Source: Sphingomonas sp. LC-1 (lineage in GTDB: Bacteria > Pseudomonadota > Alphaproteobacteria > Sphingomonadales > Sphingomonadaceae). Taken from it: a stretch of 64,000 bases of DNA. The position numbers and the translations under genes are program-made. Below the pieces are notes generated by a model, which did not search any database, was not told the origin of the DNA, and was given only the letters and a program-made list of their open reading frames with translations. This document shows positions 1-9,461 of the stretch, in pieces; the first letter of the stretch is position 1, and every line of letters starts with the position of its first letter. Location of the stretch: NCBI RefSeq assembly GCF_025371035.1, contig NZ_JANZXB010000002.1:62001-126000 (forward strand). The letters run 5' to 3'.

Positions 1-82
1 TCAGCGCGGCCAGCGCGGGGTGACGGTGCGCGGTTTCCGCCGCGGTCTGGTCGCTCGTAATGTCGGTTGCCGTCCCCGTCAT
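1..82 (-). CDS. N-terminus of an unidentified protein, cut by the window edge
   Basis: On the minus strand an ATG at 82 opens a frame of 27 codons with no stop before the window ends. It reads MTGTATDITSDQTAAETA and continues with a His/Ala-rich stretch. The acidic, Thr/Ala-rich composition is compatible with a real N-terminus. It would be divergent from the PdeM gene, whose upstream space would then be about 125 bases. No strong ribosome site precedes it, only G-rich sequence. No family is recognisable from 27 residues, and it may be spurious. Confidence 0.35.
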   Translation of the reverse strand, partial: MTGTATDITSDQTAAETAHRHPALAAL

Positions 83-207
83 GTCCGCCGGAACCCCCTG
101 AGCCAAAAGGACGGCGCGCTTTACGCTTCTCCGTCTCGGAAGCAAGGGCTTTCCCATGCCCTTTGCAAACGCTTGATATTGCCGAGCGTCAAGCGCATGG
201 ACGGCAA

Positions 208-870
208 ATGGTTCCCTTTTCGTTCGGCGGGCATGCGTTTGAGGCGCTGGCCGATGGCGCGCTGTTCTGGCCCGCGCGGGCCGCGCTGCTGGTCGCGGAC
301 CTGCATCTGGAGAAGGCGAGCTGGTATGCGGGGGGCGGGCAGATGCTGCCCCCGTACGACTCGCTCGCCACGTTGAGCGAGCTGACCGCGATCGTGGCGC
401 GGACGGGCGCGCGGGAGGTCTGGTGCCTGGGCGACAGCTTTCACGATGCGGAAGGGTGCGACCGGCTGCTTCCCGAAGCGCGGGCGATGTTGCTGGCGCT
501 GACCGGGGCGACTGACTGGACCTGGATCACGGGAAATCATGACCCGGTGCTTCGCGACCGATGCGGCGGCGCGGTGGTGGACGAGGCGCTGGTCGATGGC
601 CTGATCCTGCGCCACGAGGCCGATCCGGCGGAAACGCGGCCCGAACTGTCGGGCCATTTCCATCCCAAGCTTCGCCTGCGGGTGCGGGGCAAGCTGGTCG
701 CGCGCCGCTGCTTCGTCGGCACCGTCAACAAGCTCGTCCTGCCCGCCTTCGGGGCGCTGACCGGCGGGCTGGACGTGGATCACCCCGCGCTGATCGAGGC
801 GGTGGGGCGCTCGGCGGAAGCGTTGGTCCCGGTGCGCGACCGGATGCTGCGCTTCCCCGTCGCGGCCTGA
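208..870 (+). CDS. pdeM: Ligase-associated DNA damage response endonuclease PdeM (metallophosphoesterase)
   Basis: Calcineurin-like metallophosphoesterase of 220 residues. Metal-binding motifs appear in the expected order: DLH (31-33), GDSFHD (75-80), GNHD (109-112) and GHFH (149-152). The family is usually encoded with an ATP-dependent DNA ligase, an exonuclease and an Lhr-type helicase, and is thought to act in DNA repair as a nuclease. Here no ligase or helicase is visible: upstream is only a short divergent frame and downstream is msrA on the other strand, 3 bases away. The ATG at 208 is chosen because homologous sequence begins there; the frame is open back to 67 but that part is low-complexity. 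The ribosome site is weak. Confidence 0.85.
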   Translation: MVPFSFGGHAFEALADGALFWPARAALLVADLHLEKASWYAGGGQMLPPYDSLATLSELTAIVARTGAREVWCLGDSFHDAEGCDRLLPEARAMLLALTGATDWTWITGNHDPVLRDRCGGAVVDEALVDGLILRHEADPAETRPELSGHFHPKLRLRVRGKLVARRCFVGTVNKLVLPAFGALTGGLDVDHPALIEAVGRSAEALVPVRDRMLRFPVAA

Positions 871-873
871 CGC

Positions 874-1539
874 CTATCCGGCGCGCGCGAGATCGGGAAA
901 GCCCGCGCGGAACCCCGCGACCTTGGGCTTGTCCCAGCGCGTGATATAGGGATGCATCGGATTGCGATCGTAGAAATTCTGATGCTCGGCCTCGGCCGGG
1001 AAGAAACCACCCTGCTCGATATGGGTGGTGATCGGTCTGGCGAAGGCATGGGCCTTGGTCAGTTGCGCGATATAGGCGCGCGCGACCTGCGCCTGTTGCG
1101 GCGACTGGGCGAAGATCGCGGAGCGATAGCTGGGCCCCCGGTCCGGGCCCTGACCGCCGACCTGGGTCGGATCATGCGCGATCGAGAAATAGACGCGAAG
1201 CAGGGTGGCGTAGGAGACCTGAGCGGGGTCGTAGGTGATTCGAATTGCCTCGGCATGGCGAGTCCGCTCGGTCGAGACGGCGGCGTAATTGGCATCGGCC
1301 GCCCCGCCCCCGGCATAGCCGGCGGTGACGCCGCGCACACCCTTCACCCGTTCGAACACCGCCTCCATGCCCCAGAAGCACCCGCCCGCCAGCACCGCCG
1401 TCTGCGACCGACCCATGGCAGGCAGGTCGATCGTCGCCTTGGGCAGCGGCACGGCGCGTTCGGCGCGTGCGGGAAGCGAGGACAAGGCGACCGCTCCGAA
1501 TGCGGTCGCGGCCAGGGCGATGCAGAGTCTATTGCGCAT
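874..1539 (-). CDS. msrA: Peptide-methionine (S)-S-oxide reductase MsrA, exported form
   Basis: Reduces methionine-S-sulfoxide in proteins. The catalytic GCFWG motif is at residues 53-57 (Cys54 nucleophile), followed by the conserved EAVF and GVxxxxxGYAGG segments. The first 26 residues form a signal peptide (hydrophobic core ending SLPARA), so this 221-residue enzyme should act in the periplasm, unlike cytoplasmic MsrA. The ATG at 1539 is preferred over a GTG one codon upstream. No msrB is adjacent. It converges on pdeM, with 3 bases between the stop codons. Confidence 0.93.
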   Translation of the reverse strand: MRNRLCIALAATAFGAVALSSLPARAERAVPLPKATIDLPAMGRSQTAVLAGGCFWGMEAVFERVKGVRGVTAGYAGGGAADANYAAVSTERTRHAEAIRITYDPAQVSYATLLRVYFSIAHDPTQVGGQGPDRGPSYRSAIFAQSPQQAQVARAYIAQLTKAHAFARPITTHIEQGGFFPAEAEHQNFYDRNPMHPYITRWDKPKVAGFRAGFPDLARAG

Positions 1540-1592
1540 CACCGGAATATGGGGTGTTTTTGGGGTTCGGCCAGGGGCTGGTGTGTCAGCGT

Positions 1593-1693
1593 GGCCTTCG
1601 ACTTCGCTCAGGCTGAACGGAGGTTTTGGGGGCGGTCAATTTGCCCCCCCCCCGTGCCCCCAAGCGGACTAGAAGGCCATGGGAATCACCTCG
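1593..1693. repeat. Intergenic palindromic repeat, copy 1 (with C10 tract)
   Basis: Positions 1593-1623 carry the conserved unit that starts GGCCTTCGACTTCGCTCAGG and continues CTGAACGGAGG. An inverted tail (AAGGCCATGGGAATCACC) follows at about 1673-1690. Between them is a run of ten C at 1644-1653. The same unit occurs at 5861, 11178, 28228/28289 and 31220. It lies between two minus-strand genes, downstream of the 45-residue peptide gene. It resembles a REP-type extragenic element; no transposase is present here. Confidence 0.8.
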
Positions 1694-1706
1694 CCAGCAA
1701 TCCGTC

Positions 1707-1844
1707 TTAGCGAACCGCCTCAACCGGGGCCGAAGCATAACGGCTGGGCGCCTCGCCCGGATGAAGCACCACGAGACCCAGGGCGCCAAGCGCAAATCCG
1801 CCGGCGAACTGCCACACGAAGCTGGACTTGAGGAGGGCACGCAT
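1707..1844 (-). CDS. Small single-pass membrane protein, 45 residues, unknown function
   Basis: Short frame from an ATG at 1844 to TAA at 1707. It begins MRALLKSS, has one hydrophobic segment (FVWQFAGGFALGALGLVVL, residues 9-27) and ends in a polar tail rich in Pro, Ala and Ser. Basic N-terminus plus one membrane helix fits a small inner-membrane protein. An AGGTGAAG sequence 5-12 bases upstream is a weak ribosome site. It has its own intergenic upstream region (1845-2020), so it is probably transcribed alone. I recognise no family. Codon choice matches its GC-rich neighbours, which supports it being real. Confidence 0.6.
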   Translation of the reverse strand: MRALLKSSFVWQFAGGFALGALGLVVLHPGEAPSRYASAPVEAVR

Positions 1845-2020
1845 TCGTCTTCACCTGTCTAAAACGGGTCGCCCCCGAATGGGCGGCGATCTTCCGGGCG
1901 CCATCTGGTCGATCGGCGCCGTTCCGACAATGGCGTTTATAGAAACACAGCATTAACGGCACGTGGACGTGTCGTTCATGCCACAGTTAAGCCATATTGC
2001 TGCGGCGCATGGTCGCCAAT

Positions 2021-2066
2021 GAAAAAGCCAGCCGACCGAGCCACTTGGCCCGATCGACTGGCTTTC
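2021..2066 (-). terminator. Rho-independent terminator after the aspartate aminotransferase gene
   Basis: Reading the minus strand, AAAGCCAGTCGATCGGGCC pairs with GGCTCGGTCGGCTTTTTC, giving a GC-rich stem closed by AAAGCC/GGCTTTTT with a T-run at the 3' side. It begins about 20 bases beyond the stop codon of the gene ending at 2086. The A-run on the other side means it could also work in the opposite direction. Confidence 0.75.
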
Positions 2067-2085
2067 GCATCGCAAAAGCGAAAAA

Positions 2086-3339
<1,254 letters not shown>

Positions 3340-5091
3340 TCAATCCGCAACCACCTCCGCACGAAACAATCCACGAAGCGCATTGCCAAGCAAGAATCCA
3401 TCCCGAAGGTCGGTGCGGGTCAACCGCTCCTCGACCGCCTGCCCCGACTCGATCAAATGGCCGCGCAGCACACCGGGCAGCAATCCATGGGCCAGTGGCG
3501 GCGTCGCCAGCCGGTCGCCATGCGGCACGAACAGTGAGGTATAGCTGCCCTCGGTCAGGCTGCCATCGGGGGCCTCGAACACGACTTCCGCCGTCCCCGC
3601 TCGGGCCCGCGCGGCATCGTAGAAACCCCGTGCGCTGGTCTTGTGCCGCAACCGCAGATCCTCCGGGGAGACCGGGAGCGGCACGATACGCACCGGCACC
3701 ACCCCGTCAAAGGGGGCGGGAGGCGGCGCCACCTCGACCACCAGCGCGCCGCCGGGCGCGAGTAGCAGGCGGATCCGCCGCGCATCGCGCAGGCGGAAGG
3801 TCGCCGCCTGCAACTCGTTGCGCGCATCATGCCGGTTGAAGGCAAAGCCCAGTGCCGCCGCGCTCGCCTTCATCCGGGCGAGATGCGCCTCCAGATGCTG
3901 GATGCCCTCGATCGGATCGAAGGCCATGGTTTCGATCAGGTCGAAATCGGGCTGCCCCCCGGACAGGAAGGCCGCCTTGGCGAGGCATTCGTCCCATTCG
4001 GCCCCCGCCACCGAGTCGGCGACGACGCCCGATCCGATCCCCAGCGTCACGTCCGTCGCGCCATTGGGCCAGGTCAGCGTGCGTATCGCGACGTTAAACA
4101 TCGCGTCGCCATCCGCGTCCAGCCGCCCGATCGAACCGGTATAAAGTCCGCGCGGGGAATCCTCGATCGCGGCGATCGCCTGCATCGCGCGTATCTTGGG
4201 TGCGCCGGTGATCGAGCCGCACGGAAAGAGCGCGGCCAGTACGTCCACCGCGTCGCGCCCCTCGGCCAGATCGGCAGTGACGGTCGATACCATCTGGTGC
4301 ACGGTCGGATAGGGTTCGACCGCGAACAGTTCGGGCACCGCGACGCTGCCCGCCCGCGCGACCCGCGACAGGTCGTTGCGCATCAGGTCGACGATCATCA
4401 GATTTTCGGCGCGCTGCTTGGGATCGTCGTGAAGCGTCCGGGCGGCGCGCGCATCGGCACCGGGGTCCTCCTCGCGCCGCGCCGTGCCCTTCATCGGCCG
4501 CGCGGTCAGGCGACCGCCCTTCAGCGCGAAGAACATTTCGGGCGACAGCGACAGGATCGTCGCCTCCCCGGTGGCGACCACCGCACCCCATCCCGCCCGC
4601 GACCGGGCGCGCAAGGCGGCATAGAGGGCCAGCGGATCGCCTAGCACCGGCGCGGTCGCGCGGAAGGACAGATTGACCTGATAAAGGTCCCCCGCCGTGA
4701 TCAGCCGCTGCACCTCGGCGAACTGCTCGGCGTGACGCTCCTCGTCGCATTCGGGCCGCAAGGCGCCGATCCACGCCCCCGCCGGATCGGGCAGCGCGCC
4801 TTCGACCGACAGGTTTCGATAATCCTCGAACAGCCCGAACCACAAAAGCGGCCCGTCCCCCGCCTTCGGGGCTGGCACGCCGGGCTCCAGCGCCGCTCCC
4901 GCCTCATAGGCGATCATCCCGGCGGCGTGCAGCCCGCGCGACCGCGCCTGCCGCAGCTTTTCCAGCGCGGGCGCGACCTCGTGCGGCAGATGCGCGACCA
5001 CGATGTCGACCGGTGCGGTATAGAGCCGCGCCGCCGCTCCTCCGTCACGGGCGTCGTCGAGCAGCACGAAAGGGGCATCGAGGCGCAGCAT
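3340..5091 (-). CDS. pabB: Aminodeoxychorismate synthase component I fused to aminodeoxychorismate lyase (PabB-PabC)
   Basis: Bifunctional p-aminobenzoate/folate protein of 583 residues. The N-terminal two thirds is a chorismate-binding domain with the characteristic EQFAEVQRLI, MKGTARR, ENLMIVDLMRNDL, and CGSITGAPK segments. The C-terminal third, from about residue 360 (FDLIETMAFDPIEG), is a branched-chain-aminotransferase-like lyase domain. Together they convert chorismate to aminodeoxychorismate, then release p-aminobenzoate; the glutaminase PabA must be elsewhere. The start at 5091 (MLRLDAPFVLL) is chosen because the longer frame would run over the divergent hydrolase promoter. Such fusions are common in alphaproteobacteria. 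Confidence 0.93.
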   Translation of the reverse strand: MLRLDAPFVLLDDARDGGAAARLYTAPVDIVVAHLPHEVAPALEKLRQARSRGLHAAGMIAYEAGAALEPGVPAPKAGDGPLLWFGLFEDYRNLSVEGALPDPAGAWIGALRPECDEERHAEQFAEVQRLITAGDLYQVNLSFRATAPVLGDPLALYAALRARSRAGWGAVVATGEATILSLSPEMFFALKGGRLTARPMKGTARREEDPGADARAARTLHDDPKQRAENLMIVDLMRNDLSRVARAGSVAVPELFAVEPYPTVHQMVSTVTADLAEGRDAVDVLAALFPCGSITGAPKIRAMQAIAAIEDSPRGLYTGSIGRLDADGDAMFNVAIRTLTWPNGATDVTLGIGSGVVADSVAGAEWDECLAKAAFLSGGQPDFDLIETMAFDPIEGIQHLEAHLARMKASAAALGFAFNRHDARNELQAATFRLRDARRIRLLLAPGGALVVEVAPPPAPFDGVVPVRIVPLPVSPEDLRLRHKTSARGFYDAARARAGTAEVVFEAPDGSLTEGSYTSLFVPHGDRLATPPLAHGLLPGVLRGHLIESGQAVEERLTRTDLRDGFLLGNALRGLFRAEVVAD

Positions 5092-5173
5092 GGGGGACGA
5101 TCCATGCACGGCCCTCCCCCGCGCATGCAAGTATCGATTGGCCGCGACTGTCCCAGTCTCTATCCCAGGTTGC

Positions 5174-5848
5174 ATGACTAATGCCCCCCAGAACCCGCCG
5201 CTGCGCGCCGCGATCGTCCCCGTGACCCCGCTTCAGCAGAATTGCTCGATCGTCTGGTGCACCGCGACGATGAAGGCGGCGGTGGTCGATCCCGGCGGCG
5301 ACCTGCCCCGCATCCACGACGCCATCGCCAAGACCGGCGTGACGGTGGAGAAGATCCTGCTGACCCATGGCCATATCGATCATGCGGGCGGTGCCAAGGC
5401 GCTGTCCGATGCGCTGGGCGTACCGGTCGAGGGACCGCAGGAAGAGGATCGCTTCTGGCTCGCCCGGCTGGACGAGGACGGGCAGGCCTATGGCATCCCG
5501 GCGCAGGTGCTGGAGCCGACGCGCTGGCTGTCGGAGGGCGATACGGTCACGATCGGCGACCTGACGCTCGATGTGTACGAGACGCCGGGGCATACGCGCG
5601 GGCATGTGATCTTCCACCATGCCCCCTCGCATTTCGCGCTGGTCGGCGACGTGCTGTTCCAGGGTTCGGTCGGGCGTTCGGACCTGCCCGGCGGCGACCA
5701 CGATACGCTGATCCGCTCGATCGTGGAGAAGCTCTGGCCGCTGGGGAATCAGACGGCGTTCATTCCGGGGCACGGCCAGCCCAGCACCTTCGGGCATGAG
5801 CGGCAGAGCAATGCATTCGTGGCGGACCGGGTATTGGGTCTGGGGTAA
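5174..5848 (+). CDS. MBL-fold metallo-hydrolase (glyoxalase II-like, YcbL type)
   Basis: Metallo-beta-lactamase-fold protein of 224 residues. The metal-binding motif THGHIDHAGG starts at residue 64, and further ligands fit TPGHTRGHV and the C-terminal PGHGQPS. This arrangement belongs to the compact glyoxalase II-like group (YcbL), which hydrolyses thioesters such as S-lactoylglutathione in some members; the substrate here is unknown. The ATG at 5174 (MTNAPQNPPL) is chosen over an upstream in-frame ATG because the extra residues look non-coding and overlap the pabB leader. It is divergent from pabB, with 82 bases between start codons. Confidence 0.85.
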   Translation: MTNAPQNPPLRAAIVPVTPLQQNCSIVWCTATMKAAVVDPGGDLPRIHDAIAKTGVTVEKILLTHGHIDHAGGAKALSDALGVPVEGPQEEDRFWLARLDEDGQAYGIPAQVLEPTRWLSEGDTVTIGDLTLDVYETPGHTRGHVIFHHAPSHFALVGDVLFQGSVGRSDLPGGDHDTLIRSIVEKLWPLGNQTAFIPGHGQPSTFGHERQSNAFVADRVLGLG

Positions 5849-5860
5849 GCGGTTCGCCTG

Positions 5861-5945
5861 GGCTCCGACTTCGCTCAGCCTGAAAGGAGGGTAGGATCGC
5901 TTCCCCAACCCCGTTCAGCCTGTGCGAAGTCGAAGGCCAAGGGAA
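5861..5945. repeat. Intergenic palindromic repeat, copy 2 (inverted pair)
   Basis: A variant unit (GGCTCCGACTTCGCTCAGCC then TGAAAGGAGG) at 5861-5890 faces an inverted unit at 5911-5940 (CCGTTCAGCCTGTGCGAAGT then CGAAGGCCAA). The pair can fold into a long hairpin. It occupies the whole space between the convergent stop codons of the MBL hydrolase (5848) and the M28 peptidase (5946), so it may also end transcription from both sides. Confidence 0.8.
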
Positions 5946-7574
5946 TCACTTCCTTTCCGCAGCACTCTCCGCCCGAATCGCCTTGAACTCCGAACCCGCA
6001 CGCCATTCCGGCCAGTCCCGGCTATCCGCCAGGCCCTGCCCGATCCGATAGAACAGCCCGACATCCGCCGCCGCCCCGCGCAAATCCCAGTTGGCGTCCC
6101 AGGCGTCACAGGTCTGGTGATAGCAGCGCATATAATCGTCGAGCCACTTCTGCCCCGCCGGACGCCCACCCTCGACCAGATCGGGGGCCCCGCTGATCGC
6201 CATCAGCAGCAGCGTCGGCACGCCCCGCCGCGCGACCGAGAAATGATCCGCGCGGTAGAATAATCCGCGTTCGGGCAGCGCCTCGGGCGTCACGCTGCGC
6301 CCCTGTGCGGCGGCCGCGCTCTTCAGCCGGTCTTCCAGATCATTCTGCCCGTCACCGACCAGCATCACGTCCTTGGCAGGCCCCGCCGTCTGGAGGATGT
6401 CGAGCGTCAGGTTCGCGACCGTCTTGGAAAGCGGATAGACCGGCTTCACCGCATAGGTTTCCGACCCCAGCAGCCCGCGCTCCTCGCCCGTCCACAGCGC
6501 GAAGACCAGACTGCGGTCGGTCTGCGGCGCGGCCTTGAATGCGCGAGCCAGTTCCAGAACCCCCGCAACGCCCAGCGCATCGTCATTGGCGCCGGGGCGG
6601 ATCACCCGTCCGTCCGCATCCGCCGCGCCCTTGCCATAGGCGTCCCAGTGCGCGCCGAACATGACGACCTCGTCCGGACGGGTCTTGCCGGGCAGCCGGG
6701 CCAGAACGTTGCGGCTCTCCGCCCGCACCGTCGTGACCGGCAGATCGGCGGAGAATCGCTGGCCGTTCAACTCGACGGGGCGAAAATCGGCCCGTCGCGC
6801 AGCCTTGCGCTGCTGCGCCAGGTCCAGCCCGGCGGCGGCGAACAGCTTCGTTGCAGACTCCCCCGACAGCCAGCCTTGCAGCAGCACGCGCGAAGTCGGA
6901 TCGGAGCGGACGATGTCGTAATTCTCGCCGGCCGGGGCAGTGACGGTCGCCCAGCCATAGCCCGCGCCCGGCGTGTCATGGACGATCAGCGCACCCACCG
7001 CGCCCTGCCGCGCCGCTTCTTCGAACTTATAGGTCCAGCGGCCGTAATAGGTCATCCGCCGGTCGCCGAACTTGCCCTTGGCATCGTCGCCATCGACCGC
7101 CTCGAAATCGGGGTCGTTGACCAGGAAGACGGCGATCTTGCCCTTCAGGTCGACGCCCTTGAAATCGTCCCAGCCGCGCTCCGGCGCATGGACGCCATAG
7201 CCGACGAAGACCATCGGCGCATCGGCGATGGCGACCCGGTCGACCGGACGGACGGTCGAGACATAGACGCCCTGCCCCTGCACCAGCGGCATCGACCCCG
7301 CACGCATCCCGCCCTGACCGATCTGGGTGCGAATCAGCGGCACGGCCTGCGTCCACTGTCCATCCGGGCCGCCGGGCTGGAGGCCCATCGCCTTGAACTG
7401 CGCGACCAGCCAGTCGACGGTCTTCGCTTCGCCGGGGGTGCCGGGCGCGCGCCCCTCAAACCCGTCGGAGGCGAGCACCTTCACATCCGCCGACAGGCGC
7501 GACGGCGAGATGGGGTCGGGTGCGGCGGCAGTCAGCGCGACGGCGGCCAGACCGATGAGGGGGAAGCGAATCAT
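5946..7574 (-). CDS. M28 family metallopeptidase, exported, with PA domain
   Basis: Zinc aminopeptidase-like protein of 542 residues. It starts with a signal peptide (MIRFPLIGLAAVALTAAAP). A protease-associated insert (GYGVHAPERGWDDFKGVDLKGK onward, about residues 120-260) precedes the peptidase core. M28 metal-site segments are visible: GAHWDAYG, NDDALGVAGVLELA and GEERGLLGS, and a late HFSVARRGVPTL. It probably cleaves N-terminal residues of peptides outside the inner membrane. The start at 7574 overlaps the upstream MAPEG stop as TGATG, indicating translational coupling. Confidence 0.88.
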   Translation of the reverse strand: MIRFPLIGLAAVALTAAAPDPISPSRLSADVKVLASDGFEGRAPGTPGEAKTVDWLVAQFKAMGLQPGGPDGQWTQAVPLIRTQIGQGGMRAGSMPLVQGQGVYVSTVRPVDRVAIADAPMVFVGYGVHAPERGWDDFKGVDLKGKIAVFLVNDPDFEAVDGDDAKGKFGDRRMTYYGRWTYKFEEAARQGAVGALIVHDTPGAGYGWATVTAPAGENYDIVRSDPTSRVLLQGWLSGESATKLFAAAGLDLAQQRKAARRADFRPVELNGQRFSADLPVTTVRAESRNVLARLPGKTRPDEVVMFGAHWDAYGKGAADADGRVIRPGANDDALGVAGVLELARAFKAAPQTDRSLVFALWTGEERGLLGSETYAVKPVYPLSKTVANLTLDILQTAGPAKDVMLVGDGQNDLEDRLKSAAAAQGRSVTPEALPERGLFYRADHFSVARRGVPTLLLMAISGAPDLVEGGRPAGQKWLDDYMRCYHQTCDAWDANWDLRGAAADVGLFYRIGQGLADSRDWPEWRAGSEFKAIRAESAAERK

Positions 7575-8008
7575 CAGCGGTCGATCCTTACAATGGTGGT
7601 GGTCGGCGCGGGCGCGCTCTGGGCGGTATAGACGATTCCGATCGCCCAGCCCGCCAACAGCGCCAGTATCGCCCAGGTTCCGATCGCGCCGCCCGCGCGC
7701 CCCACATTGGGCGCGGGCCGCATCATGCCACAGCCATGGCCGATGCGCGCCAGAATGAACGCGCCGCCCAATATCCACAGCCCGAAGGGCGACCCACCCG
7801 CCAGCTCGACCAACCCCATCAGGATCAGGACGAAAGGAGCGTATTCGACGAAATTCGACTGTGCCCGCATGCCGCTGGCGAGTCGCGAATCGCCGCCATC
7901 GCCAAGCAGAACCTTGCCCCTTACCCGCCCGACGGCGATTCGCAGCGCGAGCCATAAATTGACCAATGCGGCCGCCGCCGCGATGCTGAGCGTGACGGGC
8001 AAGACCAT
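7574..8008 (-). CDS. MAPEG family membrane protein
   Basis: A 144-residue protein with four predicted membrane segments, typical of MAPEG (membrane-associated proteins in eicosanoid and glutathione metabolism). Family hallmarks are the basic loop after helix 1 (RIAVGRVRGKVLLGDGG), the RAQSNFVEYAPF segment that corresponds to the conserved ERxxxNxxE-like motif, and a later RIGHGCGM. Bacterial members often lack known substrates; a glutathione-linked role is inference. The ATG at 8008 was chosen as the first good start before the first helix; no strong ribosome site is seen. It overlaps the M28 gene by one base. Confidence 0.85.
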   Translation of the reverse strand: MVLPVTLSIAAAAALVNLWLALRIAVGRVRGKVLLGDGGDSRLASGMRAQSNFVEYAPFVLILMGLVELAGGSPFGLWILGGAFILARIGHGCGMMRPAPNVGRAGGAIGTWAILALLAGWAIGIVYTAQSAPAPTTTIVRIDR

Positions 8009-8065
8009 AAGCGCCGCATTCTCCGTATATTGAACCCGAACACCGCCTGCCATTCCGTGGCAAAG

Positions 8066-8093
8066 CTTGCAACATCGGCAAAACTCGCTATAG
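8066..8093 (+). promoter_or_regulatory. Candidate sigma70 promoter for rpmF-plsX-fabH
   Basis: CTTGCA at 8066-8071 and CTATAG at 8088-8093 are separated by 16 bases. This matches the alphaproteobacterial housekeeping pattern. It would give a 5' leader of roughly 110 bases before rpmF. The space is divergent from the MAPEG gene. Confidence 0.5.
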
Positions 8094-8213
8094 GCGCGGG
8101 GCTTCGCGATGCGTCCGGCTGGGTGCTCACGCGGCCGGGTCTTCGATCCGGGCGCGCAATGGGTGCTGACCGTGGCGTATTCCACCCATTGTTCGAATTG
8201 ATAAGGTGCCGCA

Positions 8214-8393
8214 ATGGCCGTCCCCAAGAGAAAGACTTCGCCCTCCAAGCGCGGCATGCGCCGTGGCCACGACTCGCTGTCGATCGCCGCGTTCCAGGAA
8301 TGCCCGAACTGCGGCGAGCTGAAGCGTCCGCACAATCTGTGCACCGCTTGCGGCCACTATAACGGCCGTGAGGTCGTGTCGGTCGAGGGCTGA
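8214..8393 (+). CDS. rpmF: 50S ribosomal protein L32
   Basis: A 59-residue protein starting [20 protein letters not shown], the invariant L32 N-terminus. Two CxxC pairs ([14 protein letters not shown] and CGHY) form the zinc-ribbon-like C-terminal half; spacing is CPNC, then C and C in [11 protein letters not shown]. It belongs to the large ribosomal subunit. An AAGG-containing ribosome site lies 6-10 bases upstream. It heads the conserved rpmF-plsX-fabH arrangement, linking ribosome and membrane-lipid synthesis. Confidence 0.97.
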   Translation: MAVPKRKTSPSKRGMRRGHDSLSIAAFQECPNCGELKRPHNLCTACGHYNGREVVSVEG

Positions 8394-8432
8394 TCCCTCT
8401 ACCTTTGAACTGAACGACCGTTAGAGGAACGC

Positions 8433-9461
8433 ATGGCCGATAACGCCTGGATCGCCGTCGATGCGATGGGCGGCGACGACGGGCTGGCGGTGATGCTCGC
8501 CGGTGTCGCCAGAGCGCGACGCCGTTTCGAGGGCATGCGCTTCCTGCTGGTCGGGGACGAGGCGCAGATTGCGGAGGGGTTGAAGACCCATCCCAATCTG
8601 TCTGCCGCGTCCGAAATCGTGCACGCGCCCGAAGTGGTCGGCTCCAGCGAGAAGCCGAGCCAGGCGATTCGGCGTGCGCGCACGACATCGATGGGTATCG
8701 CCATCGATTTGGTGAAGCGTGGCCGCGCCGCCGCCGCCGTGTCGTCGGGCAATACCGGCGCGTTGATGGCGATGGCCAAGCTGTCCCTGCGCACCCTGCC
8801 CGGCATCGACCGGCCCGCGCTTGCCGCGCCACTGCCTACGCTGGGCGACAATGACGTCGTCATGCTCGACCTCGGCGCGAATACCGAATGCGATGCACGC
8901 AACCTCGTCCAGTTCGCGGTGATGGGCGCGGCCTATGCCCGCATCTTGCTCGAACTCGACAATCCGCGCGTCGCCTTGCTCAATATCGGGTCCGAGGATC
9001 AGAAGGGCACCGACGAGATTCGCGACGCGGCCGCCGTGCTGCGCGGACAGAGCCATCTGCCCCTGAACTTCACCGGCTTCATCGAGGGCAACCAGCTCGC
9101 CCGCGGTGAGGTCGACGTCATCGTGTGCGACGGATTTGCCGGAAACATCGCGCTCAAGACCGCAGAGGGAACCGCGCGTTTCGTCGGCGATCTGCTGAAG
9201 CGTGCCTTCCGCTCCTCCACCCGGTCGAAGATCGGCTTCCTGATCTCGCGCCCCGCCACCGAATTGCTGCGCGATCACCTCGACCCCAACAATCATAATG
9301 GCGCGGTCTTTCTGGGCCTGAACGGCGTGGTGGTGAAAAGCCATGGCGGCGCGACCGAACTGGGCGTCGCCACCGCGATCGGCAACGCGGCCAAGATGGT
9401 GCGCGCCGACCTGACCCGGCGTATCGCCGAGGATCTCCTGAATTTCGAGGATGCCGCATGA
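8433..9461 (+). CDS. plsX: Phosphate acyltransferase PlsX
   Basis: Converts acyl-ACP and phosphate to acyl-phosphate, the first step of phosphatidic-acid synthesis by the PlsX/PlsY route. Length is 342 residues, as expected. Family segments are visible: [11 protein letters not shown] (5-15), [14 protein letters not shown], the [18 protein letters not shown] motif, and the C-terminal [11 protein letters not shown]. It lies 39 bases after rpmF, and its stop overlaps the fabH start by 4 bases (ATGA), as in many proteobacteria. It is a peripheral membrane enzyme. Confidence 0.97.
   Translation: MADNAWIAVDAMGGDDGLAVMLAGVARARRRFEGMRFLLVGDEAQIAEGLKTHPNLSAASEIVHAPEVVGSSEKPSQAIRRARTTSMGIAIDLVKRGRAAAAVSSGNTGALMAMAKLSLRTLPGIDRPALAAPLPTLGDNDVVMLDLGANTECDARNLVQFAVMGAAYARILLELDNPRVALLNIGSEDQKGTDEIRDAAAVLRGQSHLPLNFTGFIEGNQLARGEVDVIVCDGFAGNIALKTAEGTARFVGDLLKRAFRSSTRSKIGFLISRPATELLRDHLDPNNHNGAVFLGLNGVVVKSHGGATELGVATAIGNAAKMVRADLTRRIAEDLLNFEDAA

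Noticed and set aside
8105-8165. tRNA-like stretch upstream of rpmF
   Set aside because: A TTCGATCC segment resembles a T-loop, but no acceptor or anticodon stems can be formed.
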